Assembly (NCBI RefSeq): GCF_030209355.1
Contig: NZ_JARVSF010000013.1
Location: 248,001 to 312,000 of the forward strand
Source of the DNA: Pseudarthrobacter sp. fls2-241-R2A-127
Lineage (GTDB): Bacteria; Actinomycetota; Actinomycetes; Actinomycetales; Micrococcaceae
DNA length: 64,000 nt
Reading direction: 5' to 3'
The notes below the pieces were generated by a model. It worked only from the letters and a program-made list of their open reading frames with translations, did no database searches and had not been told where the DNA came from. Below, piece after piece: positions 42,425 to 50,605 of this stretch (the stretch's first letter is position 1; each line of letters opens with the position of its first letter). Both the position numbers and the translations under genes were made by a program.

Positions 42425-42460
42425 GAAAGGCCCCCGGAGAGGTTTCTCCGGGGGCCTTTC
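42425..42460 (-). terminator. Very strong 16-bp terminator hairpin
   Basis: GAAAGGCCCCCGGAGA (42425-42440) pairs perfectly with TCTCCGGGGGCCTTTC (42445-42460). It terminates the 42490-43029 gene on the minus strand. The start of the next gene downstream follows only 23 bases later. Confidence 0.92.
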
Positions 42461-42489
42461 AATGAGTTCTGCTGAGCCGTGGATCGGTG

Positions 42490-43029
42490 TCAGCCGACCG
42501 CGGGGGCCTCGGCCTCGACGACCTGCTCGGCCTGGGCGGTCTGCTCCGGACCGGCCTGGCTCTGCTTGGCAGCCGCCTGGGTCTCCTTGGCCGCCTTCAT
42601 GGAGGCGAACTGGTTGTCCAGGGTCTTGGCGTCGACCTTGAAGTCGCTGGCCTCCACGGACTTGGTGTTGACCACCAGACCGGTGCCGCGCGAGGCCGGC
42701 ATCACGTTGCCCTTGAAGCCGTAGACGGTGCCGACCTTCTCGCCGTCCTTGTTGAGCAGCGGCTCCGTATTCGGGCCCGCGGCCTTGACGATCTCCTCCA
42801 GCTGGCCCACCGAGTAGGGGGCGGTGTTGGCGAAGCGCTCCTTGCCGTCCGGGCCCTTCACGCGCTCGGACTTCAGGTGCAGGTTGCTCTGCTCCGGTCC
42901 GCGCGAGTCGCGGGCGTCGACCTGGATGTCGGCGTAGTGCGACTTGCCGTCCTTGGTCGCGCCGTTGTCATAGACCTTGGCGATGAGGTTGACCCCGGTC
43001 ATTGCGCCCTTGCCCTTGAGAAGTGCCAT
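42490..43029 (-). CDS. Small basic/alanine-rich protein, probable single-gene unit
   Basis: 179 residues from ATG 43029 with GAAAGGACGAG upstream. Residues 1-120 are beta-rich with many charged residues (GKGAMTGVNLIAKVYDNGATKDG; DIQVDARDSRGPEQSNLHLK; GTVYGFKGNVMPASRG). Residues 130-179 are alanine/glutamine-rich and probably flexible. The layout (compact beta domain plus flexible acidic tail) resembles small nucleic-acid-binding proteins, but no family signature is seen. A palindromic upstream region and a strong terminator make it a solitary, likely highly transcribed gene. Confidence 0.7.
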   Translation of the reverse strand: MALLKGKGAMTGVNLIAKVYDNGATKDGKSHYADIQVDARDSRGPEQSNLHLKSERVKGPDGKERFANTAPYSVGQLEEIVKAAGPNTEPLLNKDGEKVGTVYGFKGNVMPASRGTGLVVNTKSVEASDFKVDAKTLDNQFASMKAAKETQAAAKQSQAGPEQTAQAEQVVEAEAPAVG

Positions 43030-43122
43030 GATCTCGTCCTTTCGTCGTTCCGTCCGCCACTCGGCAGAACGGCCTTGATCATTCACGTCGTCCGAGCAAA
43101 GCCCCGAAGTGCAGTGCCGAAC

Positions 43123-43171
43123 TGCTCTATACACTAATACTCCTATAGAGCATTCCGCAACCATTCGAATG
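43123..43171 (-). promoter_or_regulatory. Inverted repeat and palindrome in the promoter of the 42490-43029 gene
   Basis: TGCTCTATA (43123-43131) and TATAGAGCA (43144-43152) form a 9-bp inverted repeat with a 12-base spacer. Just upstream is the 10-bp palindrome CATTCGAATG (43162-43171). Both lie 95-140 bases before the start codon. Confidence 0.55.
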
Positions 43172-43189
43172 ATCTTTCGACTCGTGTCC

Positions 43190-45466
43190 CTACTCGTGCT
43201 GGATACCGTCGGACCGGCCTGCCGGCTCCTGCTCGGGGCCGGGGAGGACCCCGGCACCAGCCACCGCGGCGTCGACCCGCTGCTGGACACGCACCACCAG
43301 GCCGGCGTCGAGCGAGGAGGCCTTCGAACGGCGCATCCGGGCCGCCTGTTCCTGCTCTTCGCGCAGCGCCGCGATCCTCGAACGCAGAAGCGGCCGCATG
43401 GAGCCGTCCTCCACCGGAACCAGTTCCCGCGAGACCCGGGTCATCGCGGCGATGTCGTCGACAGGGAGGTCGGCGATCGCCTCAGACTGGCCTGACTGGT
43501 CGAGGTACTCCATGGCCGCCAGCAGCAGCCGGCGGCGTTCGGCCGCGGCTGCGGTGAACTCCCGCCGGGCCCGCTCGCCGATCTCGACATCGGCCACGAA
43601 GTCGTAGCCCAGGTGATGCAGGTCCAGTGCCTTGACGTCGTCGAAGGGGTGCGCCGTCCCGGTCTCGATCGACAGCTGGGTGGAGACCTCCGGATCCCCG
43701 CCGGCGACGGCGCTGCGCTGGTCAGCAGGACCGGCGACGAGCACCAGCCCCGAGTCGGCCAGGTCGGTGCGCAGCTCCTGGAGCCGTTCGTCGTAGACCT
43801 GCTTCATCGTCTCGATGCGCGCGTCCAGCACCGCCCGTCCGGCCTTGCCCGCGGTCAGGTGCCGTCCGCCGGGCTGGCCGTAGATCTCGCGGCCCATCTC
43901 CTCGGCCTGGTCGGCGTCCTTCATCCGCTGCAGCGAGGCGTCCTGGCGCAGCGCCATCAGCGAGAGCAGGCGCTGGCCGTACGCGGCGACCTCCTGCTGC
44001 TGGGCGTACCACTGGCTGGCGTCGCCGACAAACGGCAGGAAGTGCTGGTACTTGCTCATCACCCGCCGGTGCCAGTCCTCTTCGTAGCGGTAGAAGTCGT
44101 AGAGCGGCCGGGAGTCCTCTACGGCCACTTCGGCCTTCTCGGCACGCTCCCATTGCCGGGCCAGGTCGCGGTAGGCGCTGGCCTTGGACTTGTGATGCTG
44201 CAGGCGGGAGGCATAGCTGCGCAGCCGGAAGCCGAAGGAGACGACGTCGTCCTCCGAGCTGCCGTGCTGCTGCTGGCGCTCTGCGGCCAGGGCGGCCATC
44301 TCGGCGTAGTCCATACCCATCACCTCAAGCATCGGCGTACGCACCCGCAGCTCCTCCTCGGGCAGGGCGCGCAGCATCTGGTAGACCCCGTTGACCGCCC
44401 GCTCGGTGATCTGGTTGCGGCCCGCGTCGACCAGGCGCTGCCACGCGTCGGTGGGCAGGCCCTCGGCCTCCCGGCGCTGATTGGCGTACTCCACGACCCT
44501 CTCCATTGCCGCCGGCAGCGGAGAGCCCGGCCGCTCCAGCTGCTCGGCCACCAGCTCGGAGACCAGACGGTTGGCTTTGCGCATCCGCAGATCGTTGGTT
44601 CCGGCGCGCCACAGCGAGCGGTCGGCGGGCAGGCAGGCCAACAGGAACTGGGGGAGGGCCTCTGAGCGCATGCGCTCGTGTGCCCAGCGCTTGATGAAGG
44701 TCGTCACGTTCCTGCGCTCGTAACCGACGGCGCTGGACAGGTGCGCGACGGCCTGCTTCTCGTCCAGCCAGGCGTCCACGCCGCGCCGCAACCGGGACTT
44801 GTGCCGGTCCAGAAGCTTGCCCCGCTGGGTGCCGTCCTTGGCCAGGTGGCCGTGTCCGGCGTCGACCATCGCCAGGTGGCAGTGGACGTGCTCGGTGTCG
44901 ACCTGGATCACGCCGACGTAGCGCAGGTCGTCGAAACCGCTCGTGCCCGAGCTCATCCGCTCCAGCCCGTGCATGATCGCCATCCGCAGCTTCATCTGGT
45001 CGATGTGGCCGCGGTAGTCCCCGCGGCCTTCGCAGTGAAAGTCCTCGCCGACGATGCGGTGCCGTTTCAGGTATTCCTCATCGAAGGAGAGCACGGTCTT
45101 CAGCACCGTCTTGCCGCTCTCGAAGTGTTTCTGGATGTCCCGGGATGCAGCCCGCAGCTGCTCGTCGGAGAGCGACACTGAGCCGTAGCCGAAGGCCACG
45201 CCGCCATCGCCCTGGGCCTGGCGCATTATCGTCTTGGCCTCGACCCTGCTCGTCCCGGCGCGCTCGACCGCGCTCTCGCGGGCCATGTAGCGCAGGATGA
45301 AGTCGTCCGTGCGCAGCCGCTGGATCGGCGCGAGCGACTCAGTCGCCTGCTCGCGCGCCATGTACCGGGTGACGTAGTCGCCGGGGGTGCCGCCCCGGGA
45401 CCCCTTGCCGCCGGGCAGCGGCACACTGAACTCGTTGACGATGACCACTGACTGCTTCAGGCCCAT
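43190..45466 (-). CDS. HUH-type conjugative relaxase
   Basis: 758 residues from ATG 45466. The metal-binding HUH triad is HVHCHLAMVD (H193, H195, H197), in a strand-helix context typical of Mob relaxases. The N-terminus has VVIVNEFSVP, then a repeated motif: DYVTRYMAREQATE and DFILRYMARESAVE (Y35 and Y60 in equivalent positions), either of which could supply the nicking tyrosine. I recall MobL-like relaxases with a similar GSRGGTPGDYV N-terminus, but the family assignment needs a search. The C-terminal 450 residues are helical and probably contact accessory proteins. It should nick the origin of transfer and pilot DNA to the coupling protein at 32968. Confidence 0.85.
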   Translation of the reverse strand: MGLKQSVVIVNEFSVPLPGGKGSRGGTPGDYVTRYMAREQATESLAPIQRLRTDDFILRYMARESAVERAGTSRVEAKTIMRQAQGDGGVAFGYGSVSLSDEQLRAASRDIQKHFESGKTVLKTVLSFDEEYLKRHRIVGEDFHCEGRGDYRGHIDQMKLRMAIMHGLERMSSGTSGFDDLRYVGVIQVDTEHVHCHLAMVDAGHGHLAKDGTQRGKLLDRHKSRLRRGVDAWLDEKQAVAHLSSAVGYERRNVTTFIKRWAHERMRSEALPQFLLACLPADRSLWRAGTNDLRMRKANRLVSELVAEQLERPGSPLPAAMERVVEYANQRREAEGLPTDAWQRLVDAGRNQITERAVNGVYQMLRALPEEELRVRTPMLEVMGMDYAEMAALAAERQQQHGSSEDDVVSFGFRLRSYASRLQHHKSKASAYRDLARQWERAEKAEVAVEDSRPLYDFYRYEEDWHRRVMSKYQHFLPFVGDASQWYAQQQEVAAYGQRLLSLMALRQDASLQRMKDADQAEEMGREIYGQPGGRHLTAGKAGRAVLDARIETMKQVYDERLQELRTDLADSGLVLVAGPADQRSAVAGGDPEVSTQLSIETGTAHPFDDVKALDLHHLGYDFVADVEIGERARREFTAAAAERRRLLLAAMEYLDQSGQSEAIADLPVDDIAAMTRVSRELVPVEDGSMRPLLRSRIAALREEQEQAARMRRSKASSLDAGLVVRVQQRVDAAVAGAGVLPGPEQEPAGRSDGIQHE

Positions 45467-45501
45467 CCCGCCTCATCCCTCCGTCGTGTGAATGCACAGA
45501 A

Positions 45502-45530
45502 CCCCGGCCGCTGTCCTCCAGCGACCGGGG
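45502..45530 (-). terminator. Terminator hairpin between relaxase and upstream gene
   Basis: CCCCGGCCGCTG (45502-45513) pairs with CAGCGACCGGGG (45519-45530) with one mismatch. The tail read on the minus strand is TTCTGTGC. Confidence 0.7.
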
Positions 45531-45560
45531 CCCGTCCTGACTGCTCTGCCCGCCTCGGCC

Positions 45561-46577
45561 TCAGTGGCCCAGGCCGTGCCCGTCTTCCTCGCCGAAGTCG
45601 AGGTCGGCGGCGCGGCGGGAGGCCTCGCGCTTGCGCTCCTCGAGCGTCGGCGCGGGCACCTCCTGCCCGGTGGCCTCCTCATCCAGACCAAAGTCCAGAT
45701 CGTGGGTCGCGCTGGCATCCGGCTCCGCGTCCGCAGGGACGGCAGCATCCTCCGGTCCGTCCAGGTGCAGGGCCGGGGCCACACGCTGGTGGTACAGGTG
45801 CTCGGGCGTGCCCTCAGTGCGCTCCAGCTCAGCCTGATACCGCTCGCGCTCCGCGGTGATCTCAGCCTCGACCGCCAGCAACTGCGCGGTGACGCCCTCG
45901 GCAGCCGGCTGCTGCTCCTCGGGCCGCTGGAGGTTCTCCGCCTGCGCGACCAAGTCGAGTTCGTCCTCGCTGAACAGCGAGTTGATCGCGTCGGAGCGGG
46001 CCCGCAGGCCCCGCTGGTCGACGACGGACTCGACCGGACCATGACCATCCTTGGAGCGGTCAGCGAAGTAGGCCGCCAGGTCGTACTCGGTGGAGGCCAG
46101 GTCGATCTCGAGATCGGCGATGCGGTGCACGTTCATGAAGACCACGGGGGCATCGGCCTGGTCCCCGGACGGGGTGAGCACGAGGGCATCCGCCCTGGCG
46201 GGCAGCTCCCACTCGATCCCCGTGAGCTGGTCGGGCACAGTGAACGAAGGGCTGAAGTAGCCCTTGGCCGCCAGTGCGACCAGCTGCTCGTCGTCGAACT
46301 CGTAGAAGGCGTCGACCTTCTCGCCCTGGCCGTGCGAGTAGGTCACCTGGGTGATCCCGTACGGAAGCGGCTCGGCGGGAGTGATCGAGCGCAGCTCGCC
46401 CACGACGTGCAGGTAGGGCCGGTAGTTCTCCTCCTTGCCGCGGTGCTTGAGCTCGACAGAGTCGACCAGCACCCCGATCTGGGCATCGAGGCCGTCGTAG
46501 CGGTGCGCCTGCACGCCACGCTCCCGCAGGGCCCGGTCGGCCCACACGTCATTCATCATCAGTCCAGCAGTGCGCAT
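45561..46577 (-). CDS. Hypothetical protein of the transfer region
   Basis: Start chosen at ATG 46577 (338 residues), which overlaps the upstream stop by one base (TGATG) with GAGGAG ahead. The N-terminal 175 residues look like an alpha/beta domain (IGVLVDSVELKHRGKEENYRPYLHVVGEL; LPYGITQVTYSHGQ; PVVFMNVHRIADLEIDL). A coiled-coil region (LLAVEAEITAERERYQAELERTE) and acidic, disordered linkers follow. The C-terminus ends SRRAADLDFGEEDGHGLGH. It is coupled to the two-membrane-segment protein upstream, so a role at the membrane-cytoplasm interface of the transfer complex is likely. No family is recognised. Confidence 0.7.
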   Translation of the reverse strand: MRTAGLMMNDVWADRALRERGVQAHRYDGLDAQIGVLVDSVELKHRGKEENYRPYLHVVGELRSITPAEPLPYGITQVTYSHGQGEKVDAFYEFDDEQLVALAAKGYFSPSFTVPDQLTGIEWELPARADALVLTPSGDQADAPVVFMNVHRIADLEIDLASTEYDLAAYFADRSKDGHGPVESVVDQRGLRARSDAINSLFSEDELDLVAQAENLQRPEEQQPAAEGVTAQLLAVEAEITAERERYQAELERTEGTPEHLYHQRVAPALHLDGPEDAAVPADAEPDASATHDLDFGLDEEATGQEVPAPTLEERKREASRRAADLDFGEEDGHGLGH

Positions 46578-47113
46578 CAGTTGCTCCTCTTCCGGTTGGT
46601 CTTCTTGCTCGGGCGGGTGGTCCTGGGGGCGGAGGTGGCCGGGGCCAGCGCCGGGGTGCGGGCGTCGCGTACAGCCCGGATCCGGCGGGTGGACCAGCGC
46701 CACATCCCGCGCATCGCGGCGATCTCCGCGGCGGCCAGCAACAGGACCACAAACAGCAGCGGGGCGATCCACATCGCGACGGTCCCGGCCATGGTCAGGT
46801 CGCCGCTTGCTGCGCCCGACTGCCGGTGCAGCCACGCGCCGAGCATCGGGATCACGACCATCGCAGTCATCGAGGCCAGCACGTAGTCGGCGATGAGCAC
46901 GACCGAGCGGAAGAACACCGCCCAGATCAGCACCGGCGATCCGCCGAAGCCCTTCCCGGGGGCCAGGCGGCGCAGCGCGCCGGCCAGCTTCGAAGGGCCA
47001 CGCCCGGCCTTCGGCTTGACCGGGGCCTTCTCGACGGGGACTGCAGTGGCAGCCTCCACCCGGGCTTCGTGCTCGGTCGCGCTGCCGGTCTTGTCCAGAG
47101 TCTGGATCGTCAT
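46577..47113 (-). CDS. Small membrane protein with basic tails
   Basis: 178 residues from ATG 47113 with AAGGA nearby. The first 55 residues are basic (PVKPKAGRGPSKLAGALRRLAPGKG). Two or three membrane segments follow: about 58-78 (SPVLIWAVFFRSVVLIADYVL), 80-93 and 112-132 (MAGTVAMWIAPLLFVVLLLAAA). A basic R/K/P-rich cytoplasmic tail ends the chain. Its topology, with both basic ends cytoplasmic, suits a channel or assembly-platform subunit. It is coupled to the next gene (45561). Confidence 0.7.
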   Translation of the reverse strand: MTIQTLDKTGSATEHEARVEAATAVPVEKAPVKPKAGRGPSKLAGALRRLAPGKGFGGSPVLIWAVFFRSVVLIADYVLASMTAMVVIPMLGAWLHRQSGAASGDLTMAGTVAMWIAPLLFVVLLLAAAEIAAMRGMWRWSTRRIRAVRDARTPALAPATSAPRTTRPSKKTNRKRSN

Positions 47114-47170
47114 TCGTCTCGTCCTTCGTGGTTGTCGTGTCGTGTCGTGTCTGTGCGGGTGTCCCGCCGG

Positions 47171-47902
47171 TCAGCCGCTGTGGCTGGGTCCGGGGCTGGC
47201 GGTATCGACCGGTGAAGCAGAGGCAGGTGGCCTCTGCGCGGCAAGCTGGTCCCGCGTCCGGCCCGAGGCCCGGTACGCTTCGAACGAGGCGACCGTGCCG
47301 TCCTGTCCGGTGGCGAAGGTGAAGACCACGTACTCACTTTTGGCCGTGGACTTGCCGTCGGCGGACACCGGGTCCAGGCGCGCCACTCCGATGACGGAGT
47401 AGTCCAGGCCCTTCACCGCGGCAACGTCGACGTCGAAGTCGGCCAGCTGGTACGCCGTCCCCGCGCCCTTTCCGGCACCGGTCGCTGCCATCCACTCCGG
47501 GATGAACTCGGTGAGGGCCCGGGACGAGGTCCCGAGAAACCCGTACCGGGCGTCGAGGGCGGCCTGCGTCTCCTTGACGGTCCGCGAGGCGGCCGAAGAA
47601 TCCGTCAGGCTCAGCAGCACCGAGCGCGCTGCGGCCCGGTCCCGGTCGGCCCGCTCGGCATCCATCCCCGGCAGGGCAGCCAGCAACCGGGCATGCTTGG
47701 TCTCAAGTGCCGCCTGCGCGTCCTCCTGCTTGCCCTGGAGCTGGACGATGAGCTGGTCGGCCTTGGCGTCGGCGTCCGCCGAACCGTCGGCCAGCAGCGC
47801 CGGGGCCAGAGAGAGCAGCGACAGCGCCAGCAGCGTTCCGGTGCTGCAGACCAGGACCTTCCCGGCCCTCGCGCGCACCCAGTCCTTCACGTCCTCGATC
47901 AC
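47171..47902 (-). CDS. Bitopic VirB8/NTF2-like transfer protein (type C copy)
   Basis: 243 residues, coupled by ATGA to the upstream gene. A short cytoplasmic N-terminus precedes one membrane segment (about 16-39, VLVCSTGTLLALSLLSLAPALLA). A helical stalk (ADQLIVQLQGKQEDAQAALETKHARLL) leads to a C-terminal beta-rich domain: YQLADFDVDVAAVKGLDYSVIGVAR, SEYVVFTFATGQDGTVASFEAY. The final strand pattern (VVF-TF-x-DGTVASF) matches the end of the protein at 48776 (VYLTVDAQGKVSGL), so they are paralogues. Single membrane segment, stalk and small extracytoplasmic domain are the layout of VirB8/TcpC-type channel proteins. The NTF2-like fold is inferred. Confidence 0.7.
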   Translation of the reverse strand: MIEDVKDWVRARAGKVLVCSTGTLLALSLLSLAPALLADGSADADAKADQLIVQLQGKQEDAQAALETKHARLLAALPGMDAERADRDRAAARSVLLSLTDSSAASRTVKETQAALDARYGFLGTSSRALTEFIPEWMAATGAGKGAGTAYQLADFDVDVAAVKGLDYSVIGVARLDPVSADGKSTAKSEYVVFTFATGQDGTVASFEAYRASGRTRDQLAAQRPPASASPVDTASPGPSHSG

Positions 47903-48702
47903 GGTGCCTTCACCTCCTGCCGCAGGGCCTCGCCCGTGGTCGTCGTTCCGGTCTGGACCCCGGAGAAGCTCTTGCGGGTCATGTCGTAGTCAGCCCGGGC
48001 CCAGGCCAGTACCGCCGGGGCCTGCCCGGCCGCCGGGCGGGTCTGCACCGCCAACCAGGTGACCCGGATCGTGCCGTCCACCTCGACCGAGTAAGGGCGC
48101 TGGGCGACCCACTTGAAGCCGGAGTCGAAGCTCATCGGAATCTCGTTGCCCGCGGCGACGTCCTTGTCGGCGGCCAGCAGGTACCAGGGTTGGAGAGTGG
48201 TCCCGACGTCGGGGGCGAAGTACGGGGTGAGGTTCCGGCGCGTCGGCTCGGCGGCAGCCTGGTCCAGCGTCCCGCCCGAGTCCGCCACCGAGGGTGTCAG
48301 GTAGCGGTACTCGTTCTGCAACCGGGCGATCTGTTCCGCAGCTCCCTGTGCCGTGACCAGGGCGCGGTCAGCGTCCTTGGCCTCCGGGAGGGCGTCGGTG
48401 CGCACCTCGGCGGTGCGGATCTGCTCGCGCAGGGAGACGATCTGCTGAGCCTTGTCTTGGCTGACGGTGGCCTCGCCACCAGAGAGACCTGCGCCGACCA
48501 GGAAGCAGAGCAGCGCAGCTGCCCCCGTGCACACCCCGCCGATGGCCGCCCGGCGGCTCATCAGCGCACCCGGGACATTTCCGTCCCCAGTGGGGTCGGC
48601 GTCGCCCGGTGCCGCACCGGCGTCCGGCGCGGCCACGAAGCGGGTCTTGCGGACAGGCTTGTCAGCCTGCACACCCGACTGGCCGATCTTTGTCGATGCC
48701 AT
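47899..48702 (-). CDS. Bitopic VirB8/NTF2-like transfer protein (type D copy)
   Basis: 267 residues from ATG 48702 (GAGGGG upstream). The cytoplasmic N-terminus (about 50 residues, basic) precedes a membrane segment (AAIGGVCTGAAALLCFLVGAG), then a helical stalk, then a domain beginning RRNLTPYFAPDVG and ending PAVLAWARADYDMTRKSFSGVQ. That domain matches the protein at 49498 (RRTLAPLFSPRSF ... GGQVLAWANAAYSYDGKAGTF), so these two are paralogues. It is the first gene of a two-gene cassette with 47171. It should be extracytoplasmic and part of the transfer channel. Confidence 0.7.
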   Translation of the reverse strand: MASTKIGQSGVQADKPVRKTRFVAAPDAGAAPGDADPTGDGNVPGALMSRRAAIGGVCTGAAALLCFLVGAGLSGGEATVSQDKAQQIVSLREQIRTAEVRTDALPEAKDADRALVTAQGAAEQIARLQNEYRYLTPSVADSGGTLDQAAAEPTRRNLTPYFAPDVGTTLQPWYLLAADKDVAAGNEIPMSFDSGFKWVAQRPYSVEVDGTIRVTWLAVQTRPAAGQAPAVLAWARADYDMTRKSFSGVQTGTTTTGEALRQEVKAP

Positions 48703-48740
48703 TGCCCCTCAACTCGCTCTTCGTCTCGAATACCAGTACA

Positions 48741-48800
48741 ACTCTATCAAGAAGATGAGTCGAAAGGGAGTCGGATCATCTAGAATGACGAGTCGAACCG
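48741..48800 (-). promoter_or_regulatory. Promoter of the 48702/47902 gene pair
   Basis: On the minus strand: GACTCGTCATTCTAG, then TTTCGACTCATC, then TTGATAGAGT with TAGAGT (48741-48746) as candidate -10, 39 bases before ATG 48702. Confidence 0.5.
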
Positions 48801-49498
48801 CCAGCGGGAATGGCGGACAGGCCAGAGACCTTCCCTTGCGCGTCGACGGTGAGGTACACCAGCACGGTCCGGTACGACTTGACCCGGTCCGGTGCCACCT
48901 TGTTCTGGGACACCGCATCGGAGGTAGCCGCCACCTCGATCTGCACGGCATACGTGTACTCGTCCGCGGTGACCTTCACGACCTCGAGGTCCGCGTCGGC
49001 ATTGACCGCCGAGTTCAGCCCTTGGGTGTCGATGTAGTAGTAGCGCTTGCCCGCGGCGTCTTCGTTGAAGCGCGCCGGCGGCATGAACTGCTTCAGGAAC
49101 TGCTCGTCCTCGGACAGGTGGTAGCGCTCTTTCAGGTCCCGGCGAGCGGCCTCGTAGGCCTGGCCGGAGTCCCAGGTGAATGCCGTCTTCACCAGGCGGT
49201 CCACGATCTGCGTGTCGTCGTGGATCCGGCTCTGGCTCACGCCGAGCGACTGCATGACATCCTGCTCGACCTGCTCGGACTTCGCGGTCCCGACCGAGGC
49301 AAGCTGGCCCTGAAGGCCCGTGATCGTCTGCTGCTGCTGATCCAGTGCACTGCGCTGGGACCCCCATGTCAGGCCGGTCACCGTCACGGCGGTAACCAGC
49401 AGTACCGTGACCCCGACCACCAGGGCGTTGCGCCGCATGAAGCCCGGTTCCGGCGCTGCCGTTTCGTCCGTGCCGTCAATCTGCTGCTCCTGCATCAT
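48776..49498 (-). CDS. Bitopic VirB8/NTF2-like transfer protein (type C copy)
   Basis: 240 residues, coupled to the upstream gene by TGATG. N-terminal 20 residues are cytoplasmic, then a membrane segment (about 24-45, RNALVVGVTVLLVTAVTVTGLTW), then a Q-rich stalk (ALDQQQQTITGLQGQL). Next comes a helical part with YHLSEDEQFLKQFMPPARFNEDAAG, and a beta-rich end: RYYYIDTQGLNSAVNADADLE, YTYAVQIEVAAT, RTVLVYLTVDAQGKVSGLSA. The end resembles the 47171 protein, and position in the cassette is equivalent. A VirB8-like channel subunit is the best guess. Confidence 0.7.
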   Translation of the reverse strand: MMQEQQIDGTDETAAPEPGFMRRNALVVGVTVLLVTAVTVTGLTWGSQRSALDQQQQTITGLQGQLASVGTAKSEQVEQDVMQSLGVSQSRIHDDTQIVDRLVKTAFTWDSGQAYEAARRDLKERYHLSEDEQFLKQFMPPARFNEDAAGKRYYYIDTQGLNSAVNADADLEVVKVTADEYTYAVQIEVAATSDAVSQNKVAPDRVKSYRTVLVYLTVDAQGKVSGLSAIPAGGSTRHSR

Positions 49499-50472
49499 CA
49501 GCCCTCTCCGCTTCCGTTACCCGTCGTCGATGCGCCCTGCTGGTGCTCCGCGCCGGCGGCGGTCACCACGACCTTGAGATCCGCGAAAGTCCCGGCCTTC
49601 CCGTCGTAGGAGTAGGCCGCGTTCGCCCACGCCAGCACCTGTCCACCCGCGGTGTCCCGGCACAGCCAGATCACCCGCGCCGTGCGCGTGGTGCCCGTGG
49701 CGTCCTGGGTGGCGAGGTCCGGCATTACCGACTCGACCGACCAGGCGTACGCTCCGGGCGAGGAAGCCTTCAAACCCTCGTAGCGCACGTACCAGGGGAA
49801 CCGCGGGTCGATCTGCGTGCTCGGGTCGAACGGCGTCACAGAGGTCCAGGAGTAGGCCCCCTTCTCGTCGGCCAGGAACGAGCGCGGGCTGAACAGGGGT
49901 GCCAGCGTCCGGCGGTGCTCGGCGATCTGCAGTGTCGCCGCGTTCGGCGTACCGTTGCCCGCATTGGGCTGTGTCGCCGCCTCGTGGTGCAGCTGCGCGA
50001 AGCGCTGCTGGGCCTCCGCGACCTTCTGGGCGTCCTTTGCGGCTGCCTCCATCAGCCGCGTCATCTTTCCGGGCAGATCCGGGGCGACCGGAGTGCTCCT
50101 GGCATCCTCGATCTGGACCTGGAGCGCGGAGATCCGGTCGGCGTTGGCCGCGTGCTCCACCTCGAATCCCTTGCCGCTCACTCCCGCGGCCGCCGCGAGC
50201 CCGAGGATCGCCACGCCCATTGCGGCGCTCAAAACCAGGCGCGTCCGCCGCGCCGACTCCTCCGGAGTGCGTGCCTGCCGCTCTCCGCGCCGCTCGGAGC
50301 GCCAGCCCTCGAAGCGGGCCTCGAGTTCGACCCCGCTGACCCGCCTGCGGGTGGCGGGGGCCTTCAGCTTCTTCGGCGCGCCGTCCTCGTCCTTGACCGT
50401 GTCCCCGGCCCTGCCATGCGCATCATCGTCCGCACTCGTCACGATGCCCGCCCTTTCTCGTGTTGTCCTCAT
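49498..50472 (-). CDS. Bitopic VirB8/NTF2-like transfer protein (type D copy)
   Basis: Start chosen at ATG 50472 (324 residues), with GGAG about seven bases ahead; a TTG four codons upstream is less likely. An unusually long basic/polar cytoplasmic N-terminus (about 80 residues) precedes a membrane segment (LVLSAAMGVAILGLAAAAGVSG). A helical stalk follows (ADRISALQVQIEDAR; MTRLMEAAAKDAQKVAEAQQRF), then the RRTLAPLFSPRSF domain and its beta-strand end VLAWANAAYSYDGKAG. It is paralogous to 47899. It is the first gene of the second cassette and has its own TAGACT-type promoter. Confidence 0.7.
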   Translation of the reverse strand: MRTTRERAGIVTSADDDAHGRAGDTVKDEDGAPKKLKAPATRRRVSGVELEARFEGWRSERRGERQARTPEESARRTRLVLSAAMGVAILGLAAAAGVSGKGFEVEHAANADRISALQVQIEDARSTPVAPDLPGKMTRLMEAAAKDAQKVAEAQQRFAQLHHEAATQPNAGNGTPNAATLQIAEHRRTLAPLFSPRSFLADEKGAYSWTSVTPFDPSTQIDPRFPWYVRYEGLKASSPGAYAWSVESVMPDLATQDATGTTRTARVIWLCRDTAGGQVLAWANAAYSYDGKAGTFADLKVVVTAAGAEHQQGASTTGNGSGEG

Positions 50473-50484
50473 ATATGACTCCAA

Positions 50485-50530
50485 GTCTATCTGTAATGGT
50501 CATTCAATAACGAGTCTGCCCCATTCGACA
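50485..50530 (-). promoter_or_regulatory. Promoter of the 50472/49498 gene pair
   Basis: On the minus strand: TGTCGAATGGGGCAGACTCGTTATTG then TTACAGATAGACTTGG, so CATTCGA (plus strand 50522-50528), GACTCGT and TAGACT occur in that order before ATG 50472. Confidence 0.55.
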
Positions 50531-50559
50531 GGTCACTGCGCACGGATCGGGACGCAGAA

Positions 50560-50594
50560 AGGGCCGGTGCCCGGATCGTCCGGACACCGGCCCT
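50560..50594 (-). terminator. Terminator of the hydrolase gene
   Basis: AGGGCCGGTG (50560-50569) pairs with CACCGGCCCT (50585-50594), with an inner CCGGA/TCCGG pairing. On the minus strand TTTCTGC follows. Confidence 0.8.
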
Positions 50595-50605
50595 GCTTCC
50601 GCCGG

